A DNA stretch of 64,000 nt from Catenulispora sp. MAP5-51 (GTDB taxonomy: Bacteria > Actinomycetota > Actinomycetes > Streptomycetales > Catenulisporaceae): NCBI RefSeq assembly GCF_041261205.1, contig NZ_JBGCCH010000002.1, forward strand, positions 682,001 through 746,000, written 5' to 3'. The position numbers were made by a program, and so were the translations under genes. Positions 17,684-25,934 of this stretch are shown here, one piece after another. The notes under the pieces were generated by a model. That model ran no database searches, was not told the origin of the DNA, and saw only the letters and a list, made by a program, of their open reading frames with translations. The number at the start of each line of letters is the position of its first letter. Within the stretch, counting starts at the first letter, position 1.

Positions 17684-19705
17684 TCAGTGGCCGAAGCCGA
17701 ACGACCGCAGGAACAAGGCGTTCGGGGAACCGACGCCGGTGGCCTCGTCGTAGCCGCGGGCGGCCGGCAGGCCCTCGTCCAGGCCGTACTGGATCAGGCG
17801 GTACTGGCCGGCAGCGGGGCTGCTGGCCGGGTACTGGAACACCACCGAGTGCGTCGGCGAGCCCGCGATCTGCGCCGGGTTCTGGACCACGTCGGAGGTC
17901 AGGAACGAGCGGGCGTAGATCGCCGGGTTGGCGAAACCGACCGGGATGCCCCACTGAGCCTGCTGCGCGTCGGCCAGGATGCCGGCCCACGAGGGCGCGG
18001 ACACCGAGGTGCCGCCGTAGCCGGACTCGCCGTAGACGCCGTTGGTCGACATGCCGACCAGGGTGCTGCTGAAGTACAGGTCGCCGTTCAGCGCGATGTC
18101 CGGCGTGGTGCGCATCGGGTGCGCGGCCTTGGCGCCGCTCATCAGCGTGGTGGACAGCTTGTTCGGGACCGTCCAGCTCTGGTACCAGGGCTGCGCCTCG
18201 GTCTCGCTGACACCGCCGCCGCCGCCGAAGGTCTCACCGGCCGGGGTCCACGAGGTGGAGCCCGGGGCGGTGCGCCCGCTGCGGGTGTCGCCCATCGGCG
18301 TCTGGAAGGCGATGTTGCCCTGCTTGTTCAGCGCCAGAGCGGTACCGCCGACCGAGGTCACCCAGGGGGAGGACGTCGGCCACTCGACCTGCGCGCGGGC
18401 GGAGGTCGGGTCGCAGTTCAGACCCTTGGAGATGGAGTAGGCGTCGTCGTTCATGCAGTCGCCGGAAGAGAAGTCGAAGGCGATGCCCTCGGCCGCGCCG
18501 TCCATGAAGATCTGGTTGTACGACGCCTCCAGGGCCGGGTCGATGTTCCCGCCGGTGGAGTACTGGATCTCGCCCCAGCTGTTCGACACGACGTCGGCCA
18601 GGTGCTTGTCGACGATGTTCGCCTCGGCGGCCAGCAGGTCGCTGTCGAAGCAGGAGTTCGCCGCGACCGTGATGATCTTGGCGTCCGGGGCCAGCCCGTG
18701 CGCCATGTCGACGTCCAGCGACTCCTCGCCGAAGTCGCCGTAGCCGCACAGCTGCTGGTTCGTGTACTGCGACGGGTCGTTGACCTCGGAGTACTGGCCC
18801 GGCGCGAACGGCTTGTCGCCGTGGTTGACCGAGTACTGGTTGGCGTCGGCCTCCATGGTCGGCGAGCCGTACCAGTTCACGATCGCGATCGTGGCGCCCT
18901 TGCCGGTCAGGCCGGTGTTGCTGACACCGTAGGCCTGGCGGAGCTCGGACGGGACCACCGAGCACTGCGCCAGCGTGGCGGGCGTGGTGTAGCCGGCCGG
19001 CACAGCCGGAGCCGAGGACGGCGCCTTCTTCTGGCCGTAGTAGTCCGAGCAGGACGGGTCGTTGTTGGCGACCGGGCCCTTCTTCGTCGTGGTCTGCGGG
19101 TCCGTCGAGTGGTTGGTGACCGCGTGCACAGTGTCCTGCGACAGGCCGGTCACGCCGCTGATGACCCCGGCCAGCGCGTCGGGGATCTTCGCGTCGCTCT
19201 GCGGCGCGCGCAGCGTGCCCTGGGGCGTCTTGAAGTTGTGCAGCTGCGTGCCGAACGCCTTCTGCGCGTCGGCCACCGAGCCGGTGACGTCGATCCAGTG
19301 GCTGTTCGTGCCGGTGACCTTCAGGCCCGACGTGTTCAGCCACGCGGTGACCGCGTCGATCTGCTTCTGCGAGGCGCCGAAGCGGCTCTGGACCTGCGCG
19401 GCGCTCAGGTACTGGTGGTACTGGGGGCTGGACGGGTCGCTCACGGCGCGGGCGAAAGCCGCCAGCCCAGCCGAGTCCTGACCCGAGAGGAACACCCGCA
19501 CGCTCAGCTGCGCGGCGGTGGCGGTCTGGCCGAGGTCGGCCGAAGCGGTCGCGTAGGCCGGGGTGCTGCCTGCGAGCGTCGCCGAGCCGGAGTCGGCGTT
19601 CGACGGCGCGGCCATCGCCACGCCGGCGGTCACGAACGCCGCGACGGCCGTCATGGTCGTGGCCGTGGCTATTCGTCGGCGGTGCCGTGGTACGGCATTG
19701 GTCAT
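17684..19705 (-). CDS. secreted S53 (sedolisin/kumamolisin-type) serine-carboxyl peptidase
   Basis: A 673-residue precursor with a signal peptide (residues 1-32, basic start then Ala/Val-rich core), a pro-kumamolisin activation domain (about 40-210) and a catalytic domain. The S53 triad is visible as E-E-S-L-D-V-D, the oxyanion Asp in F-S-S-G-D, and the nucleophile in G-G-T-S567-V-S-A-P. The C-terminal E-A-T-G-V-G-S-P-N fits the calcium-binding end. The serine motif starts G-G-T-S instead of the usual S-G-T-S. Family members act outside the cell at acid pH. The start at 19705 is preceded by GGAAGGG. Confidence 0.93.
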   Translation of the reverse strand: MTNAVPRHRRRIATATTMTAVAAFVTAGVAMAAPSNADSGSATLAGSTPAYATASADLGQTATAAQLSVRVFLSGQDSAGLAAFARAVSDPSSPQYHQYLSAAQVQSRFGASQKQIDAVTAWLNTSGLKVTGTNSHWIDVTGSVADAQKAFGTQLHNFKTPQGTLRAPQSDAKIPDALAGVISGVTGLSQDTVHAVTNHSTDPQTTTKKGPVANNDPSCSDYYGQKKAPSSAPAVPAGYTTPATLAQCSVVPSELRQAYGVSNTGLTGKGATIAIVNWYGSPTMEADANQYSVNHGDKPFAPGQYSEVNDPSQYTNQQLCGYGDFGEESLDVDMAHGLAPDAKIITVAANSCFDSDLLAAEANIVDKHLADVVSNSWGEIQYSTGGNIDPALEASYNQIFMDGAAEGIAFDFSSGDCMNDDAYSISKGLNCDPTSARAQVEWPTSSPWVTSVGGTALALNKQGNIAFQTPMGDTRSGRTAPGSTSWTPAGETFGGGGGVSETEAQPWYQSWTVPNKLSTTLMSGAKAAHPMRTTPDIALNGDLYFSSTLVGMSTNGVYGESGYGGTSVSAPSWAGILADAQQAQWGIPVGFANPAIYARSFLTSDVVQNPAQIAGSPTHSVVFQYPASSPAAGQYRLIQYGLDEGLPAARGYDEATGVGSPNALFLRSFGFGH

Positions 19706-20092
19706 GGTGCTTGTTCCCTTCCCGAAAAGAGGGACGAATGTTCCCAATGCCCGATTGACGCTTTGTGGGCACAGGGATAAAAGCCCGCGTCGGTCATTTC
19801 TATAGATGGCCGCCAGAGAAACACAAGGGTAAGAAGCACACGAGTTTGATGGCCGCCGCCGAGTTGATCAGGATTTTACGAAACCATCACGGTCCGTCGC
19901 CGCGCACACACCCCGGGAACTCGGCGAAACACCACGAACCGGTGACAATCCTTTGCAGTGGCGGGAAACCCCTAGGCCGGAAGCGGCCATCACGGCCGAC
20001 CCGGCCGGCCGTCCCGCAGGGGTCGCCGACCGACGCACCGTGACGGCATTTTTCCGGTTGCGCGGTAGCCGCCGACGGGCAAGGATCCGCGA
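19706..20092. other. 387-base gene-free gap
   Basis: This gap separates the divergent S53 peptidase and RNA ligase. It is less GC-rich than its surroundings around 19740-19870, where TATAGA and TTTTATCC on the minus strand could serve the peptidase promoter. I see no convincing small gene or repeat in it. Confidence 0.4.
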
Positions 20093-21130
20093 ATGCTCCG
20101 GCCTTATCCGAAGATGGCGTCGAAGGGGAAGGGCGACACGCCCGCCGCCCGCGAGTGGGTCGCGACCGAGAAGGTGCACGGGGCACACTTCGCGCTCGTC
20201 TGCGACCGGACCGGGGTCCTGCCGGCCAAGCGGCGGGAGGTGCTGGACGAGGACGGCCTCGACGGGTTCTTCGGCGTGAGCCGGATCTGGCCGGCGTTGT
20301 CGGTGGCCGCGGCGCGGTGCGCGGCGGTACTGCGCGAGGCGGCGCTGCGCGATGCGGCGGACGGCGAGGGCCGCGAGGGTCGCGAGGGTCGCGAGGACGC
20401 CGTGGTGACGCTGTACGGGGAACTGGCCGGCGGACGTTATCCGCATCCTGATGTCCCCGAGGCCGAGGGCACACAGCCGGTGCAGACCGGGGTCTGGTAC
20501 GCGCCGGGCTTGTTCTGGCTGGTGTTCGACGCGCAGGTGACGCTCGGCGAGCGGCGGCGGTGGGTCGCGGAGCGGGACGTGCGCGCGGCGGCCGCGGACG
20601 CGGGGCTGCTGAGCGTGCCGGTGCTGGCGCGCGGGGCACTGAAGCATTTGCAGGATCTGCCGGCGGCGTTCGCGAGCCGGGTGCCGGCGCTATTCGGGTT
20701 GCCGGAGCTGGAGGACAACCTGGCCGAGGGCTATGTACTGAAGCCGGCGGTCGCGTGGGAGGAAGGCGATGCGCGGCCGTTGATGAAGGTGAAGCAGAAG
20801 GCTTTCGCCGAGGACGAGCGGTTCGCCGGTGCCCGACCTTATATAGCGCCGCCGGAAGGTGCGGCGGGGGTGCCGGCGTGGCTGGTGGTCCAGGCGACGG
20901 CGTTGCTGACGCCGACGCGCGCCGCAGCCGCGGTGAGCAAGCTCGGACCGGGGACTGCGGCGGAGCTGGTGGCCGCGGAGATCGCGAAGGACGCCGCGGA
21001 GGAGATCTCGGAGGAGCTCGGCGGGCTGGATCCGGTGCAGATGGAAGGGCTCGCCGACGCGCTGATGGCGGGAGCGCGGACGCTGGCGGACTTCGACGCG
21101 GCGGATCGGGCGCGCGCCGCGAGACGGTGA
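20093..21130 (+). CDS. Rnl2-type RNA ligase
   Basis: A 345-residue nucleotidyltransferase. Motif I is E-K27-V-H-G-A-H-F, with K27 the predicted AMP-binding lysine in the K-x-H-G form typical of T4 Rnl2-like ligases. Motif III is Y-G-E-L-A-G-G, motif IV A-E-G-Y-V-L-K-P, and motif V L-M-K-V-K-Q-K. The C-terminal 80 residues are a helical domain. Rnl2 ligases seal 3'-OH/5'-P RNA nicks. An in-frame triple Gly-Arg-Glu repeat (20368-20397) sits in a loop. AAGGA precedes the ATG. No kinase or phosphatase gene is adjacent, so substrate and partners are unknown. Confidence 0.88.
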   Translation: MLRPYPKMASKGKGDTPAAREWVATEKVHGAHFALVCDRTGVLPAKRREVLDEDGLDGFFGVSRIWPALSVAAARCAAVLREAALRDAADGEGREGREGREDAVVTLYGELAGGRYPHPDVPEAEGTQPVQTGVWYAPGLFWLVFDAQVTLGERRRWVAERDVRAAAADAGLLSVPVLARGALKHLQDLPAAFASRVPALFGLPELEDNLAEGYVLKPAVAWEEGDARPLMKVKQKAFAEDERFAGARPYIAPPEGAAGVPAWLVVQATALLTPTRAAAAVSKLGPGTAAELVAAEIAKDAAEEISEELGGLDPVQMEGLADALMAGARTLADFDAADRARAARR

Positions 21131-21195
21131 TGACGGCAGCTGGCCGGCGATCGGCGGCTGCTCGCGGCGGCTGGCGGCTGGCGACCGACACCCAC

Positions 21196-22113
21196 CTACT
21201 CCCCCGCCGCCTCCGCAGCCGCCCGGCTCACCGCCCAGATGTCCGCGACCGGCCCCAGGTGCGCGAGCTTGTCCGGGTTCACCACCGCCTGGATGGCCTG
21301 GATCCGCCCCTCCGCCACATCGAGCGTCAGCACGCTGAGGACCTTCCCGTCCGGCGCCCGGAAGATGGCGCCGGGCTGCCCGTTGAGCACGTGCGGCTCC
21401 AGGTGCACCCCGATCTGGTCGAACCGCGCCGCCACCAGGGTGACCAGCCCCATCACCGCCTCCGCGCCGTACGCCTCCTGCGCGACCAGCGGGGCCTTGC
21501 CGCCGCTGTCGCCGACCAGGCTCACGTCGGCGGCCAGCAGTTCGCGCAGGCCTGCGACGTCGCCTTCGCGGAAGGCGTCGAAGAAGCGCTCGGCGAGTTC
21601 CTCGCGTTCGCGGCGGTCGGCCTCGAAGCGCGGGCGGCCGTCGTTCATGTGCCGCCGGGCCCGGACCGCGAGTTGGCGGCAGGCCGCCTCCGAGCGGCCG
21701 ACCGCCGAGGCCACCTCGGGGAAGCCGAAGCCGAAGACCTCGCGCAGCACGAACACCGCGCGCTCCAGCGGGGACAGCCGTTCCAGCAGGAGCAGCGCGG
21801 CCATCGACAGCGAGTCCGCCAGTTCGGCCGCGCGCTCGGGGTCCTCGTACGGGTCGGACAGCAGGGGCTCGGGCATCCACGGCCCGACGTACTCCTCGCG
21901 CCGGACCCGGGCCGAGCGCAGCACGTCGATCGAGATCCGGGTGACCACCGCCGACAGGAAGGCCTTCACCGAGGCCGGCTGGGTGGCCGTCCCCTGCCAG
22001 CGCAGCCACGTGTCCTGCACCGCGTCCTCGGCCTCGGTCACGCTGCCCAGGATCCGGTAGGCGATCGAGAACAACAGCGGACGCAGGTCCTCGAACTCCT
22101 CGTCGCGCGTCAC
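21196..22113 (-). CDS. ECF41-type RNA polymerase sigma factor with SnoaL-like C-terminal domain
   Basis: A 305-residue sigma factor with regions 2 and 4 in the first 165 residues, then a SnoaL-like domain. The ECF41 hallmarks are present: Y-V-G-P-W-M-P-E-P-L between the sigma domains and N-P-D-K-L near residue 280. In this group the C-terminal domain replaces an anti-sigma factor. The GTG start has GGAAGGGG upstream. The group usually controls itself and a neighbouring oxidoreductase, epimerase or decarboxylase gene; here the neighbour is a quinone-type oxidoreductase. A matching promoter lies at 22154-22180. Confidence 0.92.
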   Translation of the reverse strand: MTRDEEFEDLRPLLFSIAYRILGSVTEAEDAVQDTWLRWQGTATQPASVKAFLSAVVTRISIDVLRSARVRREEYVGPWMPEPLLSDPYEDPERAAELADSLSMAALLLLERLSPLERAVFVLREVFGFGFPEVASAVGRSEAACRQLAVRARRHMNDGRPRFEADRREREELAERFFDAFREGDVAGLRELLAADVSLVGDSGGKAPLVAQEAYGAEAVMGLVTLVAARFDQIGVHLEPHVLNGQPGAIFRAPDGKVLSVLTLDVAEGRIQAIQAVVNPDKLAHLGPVADIWAVSRAAAEAAGE

Positions 22114-22145
22114 AGCCGCCCCTTCCCGTCGTGATCATCCTGTCA

Positions 22146-23192
22146 TCACCCGAGACGAGACAGGCTTCCCGGCTGTGACATCGCCTCGATGACGACCTTC
22201 CCGAAGCTCTCCTCGTCGCGGTAGGAGCGGTACGCCTCGACCGCGTCGCCGAAGCCGAAAACCCGGTCCACGACCGGCCGGATCCGGTGCGCCGCGACGG
22301 CGCGGCACAGCGCCTCCAGTTCCGAGCGGTTGCCGACGAACTCGCGGCGGATGGTGGCCAGGGACCCGGAGAGGTCGTCCTCGGTGATGGTCAGGACCTC
22401 CGGCCGCGGGGACACGACCCACAGCAGGCAGATCTGCGCGTAGGTCGCCGCGGCGCGCAGCGACTGGCCGAAGGTGGCCGGGCCCTGTGTCTCGACGACC
22501 AGGTCCGCGCCGACGCCGCCGGTCAGCGCGCGCACTTCCTTGAACCACTCCGGCGACGCGGCATAGTCCACCACCTCGTCCACCCCGAGCTCGCGCAACC
22601 GCTCGGCCTTCGCCGCGCTGGACGTGGTGGCGATGACCCGGCAGCCCATCGCCTTGGCCAGCTGCGCCGCGAACAGGGAGACGTCGCCGGTCCCGAGCAC
22701 CAGCACGGTCTGCCCGGCGACCAGCGTCCCCGGCCGGGTGAGCGCGTTCCACGCCGTCACCCCGGCGCACGGCAGCGCCGCCACTTCGGCCCAGCTCAGG
22801 TGGTCGGGGACGAGCACGGCCGCGTTCTCGTCGATGAGCGCGTACTCGGACAGCCAGCCGTCGACGGTACAGCCGAGCTGGTCGATGACCTCCGGGCGCA
22901 GCGGACCGCTGATCCAGCGCGGCCAGTACGAGGCGGTGATCCGGTCGCCAGCCGCGAACCGGCTCACGGCGCCCCCGACCGCGACGACCTCGCCGGCCCC
23001 GTCGCTGAGCGGGACGACGCCGGTGCGCGCCGGGAGCGGATACCGGCCGGCCGTGATGAGCAGGTCACGGCGGTTGATCGACGCTGCCCGGGTCTTGACC
23101 AGGAGCTGGGTCGGGCCGGGGGTCGGCACGTCTTCGGTGCCGAGCGTGATGTCGTCCGGAGAGCCGGGTCCCGACAGGCGATAGGTGCGCAT
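22146..23192 (-). CDS. zinc-independent quinone/alcohol-type NAD(P)H oxidoreductase
   Basis: A 348-residue medium-chain dehydrogenase/reductase. The GroES-like N-terminal half (NRRDLLITAGRYPLP, G-V-V-P-L-S-D-G-A-G-E-V-V) lacks the usual zinc cysteines. The Rossmann half begins V-L-V-L-G-T-G-D-V-S-L-F-A-A-Q-L-A near residue 165. This fits the NADPH:quinone reductase branch. Its start at 23192 faces a divergent XRE regulator gene, with a perfect palindrome between them. It lies directly upstream of an ECF41 sigma gene, the usual type of ECF41 partner, although no ECF41-like promoter is visible ahead of this gene. Confidence 0.87.
   Translation of the reverse strand: MRTYRLSGPGSPDDITLGTEDVPTPGPTQLLVKTRAASINRRDLLITAGRYPLPARTGVVPLSDGAGEVVAVGGAVSRFAAGDRITASYWPRWISGPLRPEVIDQLGCTVDGWLSEYALIDENAAVLVPDHLSWAEVAALPCAGVTAWNALTRPGTLVAGQTVLVLGTGDVSLFAAQLAKAMGCRVIATTSSAAKAERLRELGVDEVVDYAASPEWFKEVRALTGGVGADLVVETQGPATFGQSLRAAATYAQICLLWVVSPRPEVLTITEDDLSGSLATIRREFVGNRSELEALCRAVAAHRIRPVVDRVFGFGDAVEAYRSYRDEESFGKVVIEAMSQPGSLSRLG
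22154..22180 (-). promoter_or_regulatory. ECF41-type autoregulatory promoter
   Basis: On the minus strand TGTCACA (22180-22174), 16 bases, then CGTC (22157-22154), about 40 bases before the sigma factor's start codon. This matches the -35/-10 pair known for ECF41 sigma factors. The element lies inside the 3' end of the oxidoreductase gene. Confidence 0.75.
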
Positions 23193-23226
23193 GGATCCAG
23201 CGTGCGGCGGTCCGTGCGGTGATCCA

Positions 23227-23242
23227 ATTCCCTGGAGGGAAT
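23227..23242. promoter_or_regulatory. palindromic operator between oxidoreductase and XRE regulator
   Basis: ATTCCCT-GG-AGGGAAT is a perfect 7-2-7 inverted repeat in the 67-base gap between the divergent genes. Its size and place fit the operator of the adjacent XRE/MmyB-type regulator. Confidence 0.65.
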
Positions 23243-23259
23243 GGACCGGCGGCGTCCCG

Positions 23260-24120
23260 ATGCCGAAGACTTCCGGTGTGAGCACCGCTACCACCAAAGC
23301 CTCACCCGCGTTCGGCAGCGAGCTGCGACGCTGGCGCACGCTGCGCCGCGTGAGCCAGCTGGAGCTGGCCAACCGCGCCGGAACCACGCAGCGCCACCTG
23401 AGCTTCATGGAGCAGGGGCGCTCGCATCCGGGGCGGGCGATAGTGCTGCGGCTGGCCGAGTCGCTGCGGCTCACGCTGCGGGAACGCAATGCCCTGCTGC
23501 TCACGGCCGGCTACGCCCCGGCGTACGAGGAGACCCACTACGACGCGCCGGCGTTCGCCCCGGTGCGGGAGGCGATGGAGCGGGTGATCGAGGGGCACCT
23601 GCCGTATCCGGCGCTGGTGCTGCGGCGGCCGGGCCGGGTGGTCGCGGCCAACCGGGCGTTCTCCGTGTTCTTGGAAGGCTGCGCCCCGCATCTGCTCGAG
23701 CCGCCGATCGACCTGCTGCGCGTCATGCTGCATCCCGAGGGGATCGCGCCGCGGATCGACAACCTCGCGCAGTGGGGCCGGCACGTGATCGACAACCTGC
23801 GGCTGCTGGCCGTGCAGAGCCCTGACCGGAGGCTGGACGCGCTGGTGCAGGAGCTGGCCGGCTATGTCCCGGAAGCCCCGGCGGACCAGGCGGACCAGAC
23901 GTATCTCGGGTTCGCGGTGCCGATGCGGCTGCGCTTGCCCGAGGGCGAGCTGCGGCTGATGACGGCGCTGACCTCGTTCGCGACGGCCGTGGACGTCACG
24001 GTGGCGGAGTCGGTGCTCGAATCGTTCCTGCCGGCCGACGCCGAGAGCGCCGAGATCCTGGCGGCCCGGGACCGGCTGGCCGCCGAGCGGGACGAGCCGC
24101 GGCTCCTCGCCGGACTCTGA
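23260..24120 (+). CDS. XRE-family regulator with MmyB-like ligand-binding domain
   Basis: A 286-residue protein. An XRE helix-turn-helix spans about residues 18-75 (LRRWRTLRRVSQLELANRAG, then T-Q-R-H-L-S-F-M-E-Q-G-R-S-H-P). It is followed by a PAS-like MmyB ligand-binding domain with L-R-R-P-G-R-V-V-A-A-N near residue 130. Such regulators usually control the divergent dehydrogenase gene, here at 22146. The ATG at 23260 or the in-frame GTG at 23278 could be the start; neither has a strong ribosome site. Confidence 0.88.
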   Translation: MPKTSGVSTATTKASPAFGSELRRWRTLRRVSQLELANRAGTTQRHLSFMEQGRSHPGRAIVLRLAESLRLTLRERNALLLTAGYAPAYEETHYDAPAFAPVREAMERVIEGHLPYPALVLRRPGRVVAANRAFSVFLEGCAPHLLEPPIDLLRVMLHPEGIAPRIDNLAQWGRHVIDNLRLLAVQSPDRRLDALVQELAGYVPEAPADQADQTYLGFAVPMRLRLPEGELRLMTALTSFATAVDVTVAESVLESFLPADAESAEILAARDRLAAERDEPRLLAGL

Positions 24121-24249
24121 CACCGGATCGGACCGCCGCGGATCCCCGTCCGGCCGCTCGGACACCATTCGGGTCACCACGCGTGCCGTCGCCCCCGGCC
24201 CCGCCCACGATGGCAGAGGCGACCGCCGACCCGCCGCGGGCAGGCGAGA

Positions 24250-25827
24250 ATGCGAGCGACGATGCAAGGCTTCTCCCGGGAACCCGGCACGACCGGCCCG
24301 ATCACCATCACCCTGCCCAAGGCCGGGGAGCGGCGGATCTGGGGCTGGGCGGTCATCATCGCCGTCGGCGGCTTCCTGTTCGGGTTCGACACCGGGGTGG
24401 TGTCCGGGGCGCTGCTCTACATCACGCAGGACTTCCACCTGTCGAACTCCGAGAAGAGCAGCGTGGTCAGCGTCCTGCTGATCGGCGCGATGATCGGCGC
24501 GCTGGTGGCCGGCCGGATCTCCGACGGTCTGGGCCGCAAGAAGACGGTCACCATCTTCGGCCTGGTGTTCGCGCTCGGGACCCTCATCGCGGTCGTCGCG
24601 CAGGACTACGGGACGCTGCTGGCCGCGCGCTTCATCCTGGGCCTGGCCGTCGGCGGCGCCTCGGCGCAGGTCCCGGTCTACCTCGGCGAGATCTCGCCGG
24701 CGAACATCCGCGGCCGCATCCTGTCGCTGAACCAGCTGCTGATCACCGTCGGCATCCTGTGCTCGTACCTGATCGACCTGGCGTTCTCACACAGCGGGAA
24801 CTGGCGCGCGATGTTCGCCTTCGGCGCCATCCCGGCACTGATCCTGAGCCTGGGCGTGTGGTTCGTGGTGCCGGAGTCGCCGACCTGGCTGTACACGCAC
24901 GGACGCACCGAGCAGCTCCGCAAGGGCCTGCTGATGGTCACCGACGCCGCGCAGGCCGACGAGATCATCGAGGTCTACGGGGAGCGCCAGAGGCAGGCGG
25001 CGCGGATGGAGGCCACGCGCGGCGCGGAGGAGAAGGGCTGGCGGATCCTGCTCACCCCGGCGGTGCGCCCGGCCATGATCGTCGGCCTGACGATGGCCGC
25101 GCTGCAGCAGTTCGGCGGTATCAACACGATCATCTACTACGCCCCGACGATCATCGAGCAGACCGGCCGCAGCGCCAGCAACTCGATCATCTACTCGGTC
25201 TACATCGGCATCATCAACTTCGTGATGACGGTGGTGGCCATCAACACCATCGACCGCCTGGGACGGCGCCAGCTGCTGCTGCTCTCGCTGGCCGGGATGG
25301 CCGGGTTCGTGGCGCTGCTGGGCTTCAGCTTCATCTGGAGCTGGAACTCCAACCTGACGCTGCTGTTCATGGTCGCCTACATCGCGGCCTTCGCCGGGGG
25401 CCTCGGGCCGGTCTTCTGGGTGCTGGTCGGCGAGATCTTCCCGACCCGGGCCAAGGCCGACGGCTCCAGCGCGGCGACCACCGTGAACTGGCTGTCGAAC
25501 TTCATCGTCAGCCAGTCCTTCCTGACCGTGGCCAACGGCATCGGCCAGGGCCAGACGTTCCTGATCTTCGCCGGGGTCTGCGTCGCGGGCCTGCTGTTCG
25601 TCGGCCGCTTCGTGCCGGAGACCAAGAACCGCGACACGAACGAGGTGCAGAAGGCGCTGTTCGAGCGGTTCGGGAAGAAGACGGTTCCGGAGGCGCGGAC
25701 GTCCACGGCCGCGTACGACGCCGGGCGCTTGGACGCCGGACGCGCAGGCACCGGGCACCCGGACACCGGCCGCACCGACGCCGGCTCGGCGGTCAATCCT
25801 GCGGATCCTCGTCAGGATCGCCGGTGA
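24250..25827 (+). CDS. sugar porter (MFS SP family)
   Basis: A 525-residue, 12-segment transporter with the sugar-porter signatures: G-F-D-T-G-V-V-S-G-A-L in TM1, G-R-I-S-D-G-L-G-R-K-K after TM2, E-I-S-P-A-N-I-R-G-R near 155, Q-Q-F-G-G-I-N in TM7 and F-V-P-E-T-K-N-R at the end of TM12. It should import a hexose, pentose or polyol by proton symport. The C-terminal tail beyond residue 485 carries degenerate DAGR/DTGR repeats, unusual for the family. It converges on zwf and the aldose epimerase, suggesting a sugar-use cluster. Confidence 0.92.
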   Translation: MRATMQGFSREPGTTGPITITLPKAGERRIWGWAVIIAVGGFLFGFDTGVVSGALLYITQDFHLSNSEKSSVVSVLLIGAMIGALVAGRISDGLGRKKTVTIFGLVFALGTLIAVVAQDYGTLLAARFILGLAVGGASAQVPVYLGEISPANIRGRILSLNQLLITVGILCSYLIDLAFSHSGNWRAMFAFGAIPALILSLGVWFVVPESPTWLYTHGRTEQLRKGLLMVTDAAQADEIIEVYGERQRQAARMEATRGAEEKGWRILLTPAVRPAMIVGLTMAALQQFGGINTIIYYAPTIIEQTGRSASNSIIYSVYIGIINFVMTVVAINTIDRLGRRQLLLLSLAGMAGFVALLGFSFIWSWNSNLTLLFMVAYIAAFAGGLGPVFWVLVGEIFPTRAKADGSSAATTVNWLSNFIVSQSFLTVANGIGQGQTFLIFAGVCVAGLLFVGRFVPETKNRDTNEVQKALFERFGKKTVPEARTSTAAYDAGRLDAGRAGTGHPDTGRTDAGSAVNPADPRQDRR

Positions 25828-25894
25828 ACCGGAACCGCCGCAGGCGACGCCGGCGGGTCTCCTCGGCCTCGGCTGCCGACGGGGTGACCGGCAC
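25793..25894 (-). CDS. possible 33-residue basic protein
   Basis: A short GTG-initiated frame reads as an Ala/Glu stretch, a run of arginines (RRRRLRRFRF) and an acidic end (DPDEDPQD). It overlaps the 3' end of the sugar porter on the opposite strand and is too short to score by codon use. It is listed because the composition looks protein-like; I am not sure it is translated. Confidence 0.25.
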   Translation of the reverse strand: MPVTPSAAEAEETRRRRLRRFRFTGDPDEDPQD

Positions 25895-25934
25895 GAGCCG
25901 AGTGTAATCGGTCGATCACCGGGCTCCGGGGACC

